A DNA stretch of 18,231 nucleotides, taken from positions 1 to 18,231 of the forward strand of contig JAEWIH010000015.1 in the NCBI GenBank assembly GCA_023387245.1, given 5' to 3'. The notes below the pieces were generated by a model. That model ran no database searches and was not told where the DNA came from. It was given only the letters and a program-made list of their open reading frames with translations. Positions 14,684-18,231 of this stretch are shown in pieces. Made by a program: the position numbers and the translations under genes. Origin of the DNA: Bacillota bacterium. Lineage in GTDB: Bacteria; Bacillota_I; Bacilli_A; Erysipelotrichales; Erysipelotrichaceae. Position 1 is the stretch's first letter; every line of letters begins with the position of its first letter.

Positions 14684-16126
14684 ATGAAAAATATAAAATA
14701 TCTTGGACTAAGTCAAATTAATGGTCCTTTAGTTATTATTGATAATGTAAGTGATATAAGCTATGAAGAACTAGTTATACTAGAAGATGATAATCATAAT
14801 ACTCTACACGGCAGAATCATTGAAATTGATGGCACTAAAGCCGTTATTCAAGTATTTGAAGGAACAAGTGGCCTATCTACTAAAAATACTACTTCAACTA
14901 TGATTGGTAAACCTTTAACTTTGCCATTATCTAAAGAATTATTAGGGAGAATTTTTTCTGGATCAGGCAAGCCAATTGATGGGCTTGGACCTATTTTAAG
15001 TAAAGAAGAGCGCGATATTAATGGTTTAGCTCTTAATCCAGTAGCTAGAAAATATCCTCGTGATTATATAAATACTGGAGTTAGTGCTATTGATGGCTTA
15101 AATACATTAATTAGAGGCCAAAAATTACCAATATTTTCAGGATCTGGTCTTCCTCATGACCAACTAGCTGTCCAAATTGTTAAACATGCTAATATTGCTG
15201 CTAATGATGGTTGTGATTTTGGAATAGTATTTGCGGCGATGGGTATTAAACATGATGTTGCTCAATATTTTAAAAAGAGCTTTGAAGAAACTGGCGTTTT
15301 AGAAAAAGTAGTAATGTTTTTAAATGTAGCAAATGATCCTATTATAGAAAGAATTCTAACACCTCGCTGTGCTTTAACTGCTGCTGAATACCTAGCATAT
15401 GAATGTAATATGCATATTTTAGTAATTATGACTGATATGACTTCATATTGTGAAGCATTGCGAGAATTTAGTGCTTCTAAAGGTGAAATACCTGGTAGAA
15501 AAGGTTATCCAGGATACTTATATTCAGATCTTGCTAGCCTATTTGAAAGAGCTGGTATTATTGAAAATAAATTAGGATCAGTTACTCAAATACCAATTTT
15601 AACAATGCCAAATGATGATATTACTCATCCTATTCCCGATTTAACTGGCTATATTACTGAAGGACAAATTGTTTTAGACAGAACTTTGGCCCAAAATAAT
15701 ATAATGCCACCTATTGGTATTTTACCTTCCCTATCAAGATTAATGAAAGATGGTATTGGTGAAGGCTATACGAGAGATGATCATAGTGTTGTTTCTAATC
15801 AATTATTTGCTAGTTATTCCAAAGTTTTAGATGCTCGTAGTCTTGCTAGTGTCATTGGTGAGGATGAATTATCTTATATCGATAAATTGCATATTAGCTT
15901 TGGTAAATTATTTGAAAAAGTATTTTTAAATCAAGGATTTGAAAGTAATCGTAGTATTTTCGATACGCTAGAACTTGGTTGGAATTTATTAAGCTTATTT
16001 CCTAAATCACAATTAGATAGAATTGAAGATAAATATATTGATAAGTATTACGATCATCAAAGAGCTATTAAATACTTTGAAACTGGAGAATATGATAACG
16101 AATTATTAATCTTTAGGAATGAATGA
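14684..16126 (+). CDS. ntpB: V/A-type ATPase non-catalytic subunit B
   Basis: Subunit B alternates with A in the head and contributes the arginine finger to each catalytic interface. The 480-residue length is usual. It lacks a P-loop, having instead [15 protein letters not shown] at about 151-165, the B-type replacement. Other hallmarks are [73 protein letters not shown] and the block [20 protein letters not shown], which carries the conserved SRLM-x-x-GIG arginine. AGGAGGT stands 6 bases before the ATG, a strong site matching the three-copy demand. Its TGA overlaps the first ATG of ntpD. Confidence 0.98.
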   Translation: MKNIKYLGLSQINGPLVIIDNVSDISYEELVILEDDNHNTLHGRIIEIDGTKAVIQVFEGTSGLSTKNTTSTMIGKPLTLPLSKELLGRIFSGSGKPIDGLGPILSKEERDINGLALNPVARKYPRDYINTGVSAIDGLNTLIRGQKLPIFSGSGLPHDQLAVQIVKHANIAANDGCDFGIVFAAMGIKHDVAQYFKKSFEETGVLEKVVMFLNVANDPIIERILTPRCALTAAEYLAYECNMHILVIMTDMTSYCEALREFSASKGEIPGRKGYPGYLYSDLASLFERAGIIENKLGSVTQIPILTMPNDDITHPIPDLTGYITEGQIVLDRTLAQNNIMPPIGILPSLSRLMKDGIGEGYTRDDHSVVSNQLFASYSKVLDARSLASVIGEDELSYIDKLHISFGKLFEKVFLNQGFESNRSIFDTLELGWNLLSLFPKSQLDRIEDKYIDKYYDHQRAIKYFETGEYDNELLIFRNE

Positions 16127-16740
16127 ATATGAAACAAATAATTGCAACTAAAGGTAATTTAATTACTGCCAAAAAGCAATTACAACTATCAAAACTTGGA
16201 TATGATTTAATGAATCGTAAAAAAGAAGTTTTGATTAGTGAAATGATGACATTATTGACTCAAGTAAAACAGCTAAGAACTATAGTAACAAATTCATTTA
16301 AAAAGGCTTATACTTTATTTGAAGAAGCCAATATGACATTAGGTATTATTAATAGAATATCTAACTTAGCTAAACTTGATTGTCAAATAAATATCGTCTA
16401 TCGTTCTGTAATGGGAGTAGAAATTCCTAAAATTGATTATAATCCTGAACCAATAAAAATTATTTACGGTTTCGAAGAAACCAATTCTAGATTAGATGAG
16501 GCTTATGTAGAATTGGTAGAATTAAAAAAAGTTATTGCTATATTAGCTCAAATTGATCATTCTGTATTTAGACTAGCAAAAGCAATTCAAGTAACTCAAA
16601 AAAGAACTAATGCTCTTAAAAATATTGTAATTCCACAAAAAGAAGCCGAAATTAAATATATTTATGATGCATTAGAAGAAAAAGAACGAGAAGAATTTAT
16701 TCGTATGAAAATGATTAAATTCAAAAAACATAAAAAATAA
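16123..16740 (+). CDS. ntpD: V/A-type ATPase subunit D (rotor shaft)
   Basis: Subunit D is the rotating coiled-coil shaft running through the A3B3 head, equivalent to F-ATPase gamma. The 205-residue protein fits: an N-terminal helix with the family's (P/A)TKGNLxxxKKQLxLxKxGYDLM pattern ([34 protein letters not shown]), a central variable hairpin and a C-terminal helix with [20 protein letters not shown], the most conserved stretch of the family. The ATG at 16123 overlaps the ntpB stop (ATGA), with AGGA four bases upstream; a second ATG at 16129 is ten bases from the same site and is an equal candidate, adding or removing only two residues. It is the last operon gene and ends just before a strong terminator. 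Confidence 0.95.
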   Translation: MNMKQIIATKGNLITAKKQLQLSKLGYDLMNRKKEVLISEMMTLLTQVKQLRTIVTNSFKKAYTLFEEANMTLGIINRISNLAKLDCQINIVYRSVMGVEIPKIDYNPEPIKIIYGFEETNSRLDEAYVELVELKKVIAILAQIDHSVFRLAKAIQVTQKRTNALKNIVIPQKEAEIKYIYDALEEKEREEFIRMKMIKFKKHKK

Positions 16741-16772
16741 ATTCAAGTCAGTAATGAACTGAATCCAATTTT

Positions 16773-16818
16773 AAGGATTGATTCCTGTATTATACAGGGG
16801 TTAATCCTTTTAATTTTT
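16773..16818 (+). terminator. Rho-independent terminator of the V-ATPase operon
   Basis: AAGGATTGATTCCTGTAT pairs with ATACAGGGGTTAATCCTT along its whole length, including G-T pairs in the middle, to give an 18-bp stem, followed by TTTAATTTTT. It lies 33 nt after the ntpD stop. The arm sequence GGATTAA/TTAATCC also appears in the coaD terminator. The T-rich tail overlaps the last recognisable bases of the neighbouring IS relic. Confidence 0.9.
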
Positions 16819-17000
16819 CATTTACTGAATTATCTAAACAATTCCCTTTGCTCTGCATCGATTGTCTAATCACTTTTTCCTTTATCAGAATGAAAGATTA
16901 GATGATTTAAATCTATATATTAATTAAATTCTCTTTAAAGCAAATCTTTTGTTTGTTCAAAATTTAGACTTGTGGATATATTATAAAAGTCAAGATAATT
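16805..17000 (-). pseudogene. IS3 orfB (DDE transposase) remnant
   Basis: Reading leftward on the minus strand, YNISTSLNFEQTKDLL (from about 16985) is followed by two stops and then DLNHLIFHSDKG (HSDKG at 16892-16878), and, after a one-base frame change, QSMQSKGNCLDNSVNEKLKG (16864-16805). In intact IS150-type transposases these are consecutive blocks around the second catalytic Asp (IxHSDQG) and the SMSRKGNCLDNSVMENFF segment bearing the final Glu. Here the DDE Glu region reads VNEKLKG, and the part between HSDKG and QSM is deleted. The first Asp region is gone. Clearly a dead fragment. Confidence 0.75.
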
Positions 17001-17027
17001 TGTCCAATTTGTTGCAGTTAAGTATTA

Positions 17028-17387
17028 AAGATCAGCCTCTAAATAAAGATTCTTTTTATGAAGATAATTTATCTTTTCTTAAGCTGTCATATCTTAATAT
17101 TTTTTTATAATAGTAGACTGTCTTATTTTGCTTTTCTCTACTATAACAAATCCATTATCTCTATACGACTTTATCCAATTAAATAATATACAATCACTAT
17201 CTAAATCATATTCAATCGCTATCCCTAGTGCAGATTGATTATCAATGAGAACTTTATATATACACTTAATTAAATAACACAAATTATGAATACCAACACT
17301 ATCTTCTTTTGATAAAGAAGATAAGGTAAATCTTTGTTTTCGTTTCTCATAAATTTCTATTTTTTGATTTCTACTAAATTTAGACAT
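17028..17387 (-). pseudogene. IS3 orfA remnant with internal deletion and stops
   Basis: ATG at 17387 begins MSKFSRNQKIEIYEKRKQ, a helix-turn-helix start typical of IS150-group OrfA, preceded by GGAGG. After NLCYLIKCIYKVLIDNQS the expected block of about 30 residues between the two helix-turn-helix parts is missing, suggesting an in-frame deletion. The second part (LFNWIKSYRDNGFVIVEKSK, RQSTIIKKY) is recognisable. A TAA at 17096-17094 then ends the open frame, but the same frame continues as DMTA, another TAA at 17081-17079, and EKINYLHKKNLYLEADL, the usual leucine-zipper-like end of OrfA. A 97-residue truncated DNA-binding protein could still be made from the first part. Confidence 0.7.
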
Positions 17388-17477
17388 AATAAAATGAACC
17401 TCCATTATTTGATTTCACAAATAACAGGGTTCATTTCAAGTAAATATTTTTTATATAATTATCATATTATATCAAAA

Positions 17478-17759
17478 CTATTGTCTATTTTTATAAAGAT
17501 TTTCATAATAATTTTTATAATAATCGTCATAATAATTTTTATAATGATTCTTTATTGCTGTTGCGAAATGATATAGGAAAACAGCAATTATAAAAACCCA
17601 TATAAACGGTTTAATCCAAGTGTAATCATTTAAAAATTTTTGAATAGGATTATTGGGGTGTAATATAAAATATTCTCGTACTACATGACTAAATCCATAG
17701 CCTAATACCAAAAGCACTAAAAGTATCAAAATATTTTTTTTTATAATGTTTTTATTCAT
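17478..17759 (-). CDS. Small two-TM membrane protein, possible immunity partner
   Basis: A 93-residue protein not matched to a known family. Residues about 9-26 (LILLVLLVLGYGFSHVV) and 47-68 (TWIKPFIWVFIIAVFLYHFA) are membrane segments separated by a short polar loop (REYFILHPNNPIQKFLNDY). The tail is a Tyr-rich 8-residue repeat (HYKNYYDD, YYKNYYEN, LYKNRQ), encoded by a 19-base direct repeat. The ATG lies 4 bases after the stop of the upstream gene, so the two are co-transcribed. A small membrane protein directly behind a protein with a membrane-inserting C-terminus is the layout seen for immunity proteins of pore-forming toxins and bacteriocins; this is inference from layout alone. GAAGGTG is the only ribosome-binding candidate and is rather distant (about 11 nt). 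Confidence 0.6.
   Translation of the reverse strand: MNKNIIKKNILILLVLLVLGYGFSHVVREYFILHPNNPIQKFLNDYTWIKPFIWVFIIAVFLYHFATAIKNHYKNYYDDYYKNYYENLYKNRQ
17503..17545. repeat. 19-bp direct repeat, 24-nt period
   Basis: TCATAATAATTTTTATAAT occurs at 17503-17521 and again at 17527-17545. The 24-nt period equals eight codons and gives the Tyr/Asn/Lys repeat at the C-terminus of the two-TM protein, so copy-number change would keep the frame. Confidence 0.85.
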
Positions 17760-17763
17760 AATT

Positions 17764-18231
17764 TTAATACACCTTCACTTCCATAATCCAAGCATTGATA
17801 TCAATAGTTAAATTATACTTTCCTTCATCAATTTTATCTGCCACCTTTTCAGATACGCTACTCCATGTTCTCGAGTCTGCCCATGAGACAGCACTGGAAA
17901 CTACTCCTACTATAGCTGCTTCCTGTCCTACACCTGGAATAAAACCAATTCCTGTGAAAAGAAGTGCACTTATCATACCAGCATCTCCCTCAATCCCGGA
18001 AAATCCATGAGCCAATTTTCGCACATTTATGGCAACGGTTCTAGAGTCAGTTTTAATTCTTTTTCCCCACCAATGAGATTCTACAGTAGCACCAGCTTTT
18101 CTTAAAATTTTAATATGAATATCTCTGACAGCATCTCTGCTTAATAACTTTTTCTTTTCTATAGTAGCAATTTCAATTCTTTTTTCTAACAAGTTATAGT
18201 TTTTTAATCCGATTTTTGAAATTAACTCTTC
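17764..18231 (-). CDS. C-terminal part of an unidentified protein with a Gly-rich hydrophobic hairpin (5' end beyond window)
   Basis: The frame is open from the right edge (EELISKIGLKNYNLLEKR) to TAA at 17766-17764, 155 visible codons, so it is a C-terminal fragment; a TTG at 18192 is in frame but has no clear ribosome binding site. The visible part starts with a basic helix (EIATIEKKKLLSRDAVRDIH), then GATVESHWWGKRIKTDSRTV, followed by a hydrophobic, glycine- and alanine-rich stretch: GMISALLFTGIGFIPGVGQE then AAIVGVVSSAVSWAD, which looks like two helices joined at the PGVGQE turn. The end is polar with a short beta-like tail (YNLTIDINAWIMEVKVY). I do not recognise the family. The hydrophobic hairpin plus the adjoining small membrane-protein gene would suit a membrane-damaging effector, or an ordinary membrane-associated protein. 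Confidence 0.6.
   Translation of the reverse strand, partial: EELISKIGLKNYNLLEKRIEIATIEKKKLLSRDAVRDIHIKILRKAGATVESHWWGKRIKTDSRTVAINVRKLAHGFSGIEGDAGMISALLFTGIGFIPGVGQEAAIVGVVSSAVSWADSRTWSSVSEKVADKIDEGKYNLTIDINAWIMEVKVY

Larger units (their letters stand above)
16805..17450 (-). mobile_element. Degenerate IS3-family (IS150-like) insertion sequence
   Basis: Fragments of both IS3 reading frames lie in order on the minus strand: an orfA-type helix-turn-helix segment from 17387, then DDE-transposase blocks down to 16805. They are broken by stops, at least one frameshift and internal deletions, since the whole remnant is about 0.6 kb where such elements are about 1.3-1.5 kb. The outer end is placed only roughly at 17430-17450, where the minus strand reads ACTTGAAATGAACCCTG upstream of orfA. 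A similar AATGAAC occurs at 16753-16759 in the same inward orientation, so the far end may reach the V-ATPase terminator, but this is weak. No flanking target duplication was confirmed. The element is not functional. Confidence 0.75.

Noticed and set aside
16741..16830. Riboswitch or structured RNA after ntpD
   Set aside because: One simple long stem with a T-tract explains the structure; it is a terminator and no gene follows on that strand.
17334..17576. Plus-strand hydrophobic frame over the IS end and repeat
   Set aside because: Poly-Ile content arises from the AT-rich repeat read on the wrong strand.
17795..18010. Plus-strand frame opposite the hairpin protein
   Set aside because: The minus-strand frame is longer, open to the edge and followed at 4 nt by a second gene; the plus-strand frame has no ribosome binding site.
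1..18231. CRISPR array, tRNA or rRNA genes
   Set aside because: No regularly spaced repeat array, no cloverleaf with CCA-type end and no rRNA-like conserved stretch was seen by eye on either strand.

Overview
The window is very AT-rich and uses AGGAGG-type ribosome binding sites, TATAAT boxes and all three standard stop codons (TGG encodes Trp). This points to a low-GC Bacillota. The mix of a bacterial V/A-type ATPase operon, Ppk1, CoaD, a SatD-like protein and an ORF6N-domain protein would fit a gut Erysipelotrichia-like lineage, but the taxon is an inference.

Layout. (1) 1-1320 is a decaying accessory zone on the minus strand: an ORF6N-domain gene interrupted by one in-frame TAA and running off the left edge, then a relic reading frame with two amber codons. 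(2) 1329-4320, minus strand: ppk1, a small two-TM protein with a degenerate PTS EIIB-like domain that lacks the phospho-cysteine, and coaD. The three are joined by overlaps of 1 and 4 nt and end at a strong hairpin. (3) A PAP2 phosphatase at 4393-4899 (plus strand) has a TATAAT box so close to its ATG that its mRNA should be leaderless. (4) 4869-7339, minus strand: SatD-like protein, MFS transporter and histidine phosphatase form an operon whose last gene overlaps PAP2 tail to tail. (5) An inositol-monophosphatase-family gene (7508-8278, minus) diverges from the next block.

(6) The centre is a complete nine-gene V/A-ATPase operon, 8389-16740 (plus strand), in the order ntpF-C-I-K-G-E-A-B-D: peripheral stalk (F/E), rotor and central stalk (C, G, D, K), stator membrane subunit (I) and catalytic head (A, B). 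Subunits present in several copies mostly have strong Shine-Dalgarno sites, whereas ntpC and ntpG have none and start one base after the upstream stop. A long hairpin terminator closes the operon.

(7) 16805-about 17450 is a decayed IS3-family element (minus strand). (8) At the right edge, a gene entering from outside the window ends in a glycine-rich hydrophobic hairpin and is followed 4 nt later by a small two-TM protein. The arrangement resembles a membrane-active toxin and its immunity protein, but neither is identified by homology here.

The ATPase genes together would form one ion-translocating rotary enzyme. Polyphosphate kinase, the PAP2 and histidine phosphatases, and the IMPase-family enzyme add phosphate-related functions nearby, but no direct link to the ATPase is shown.
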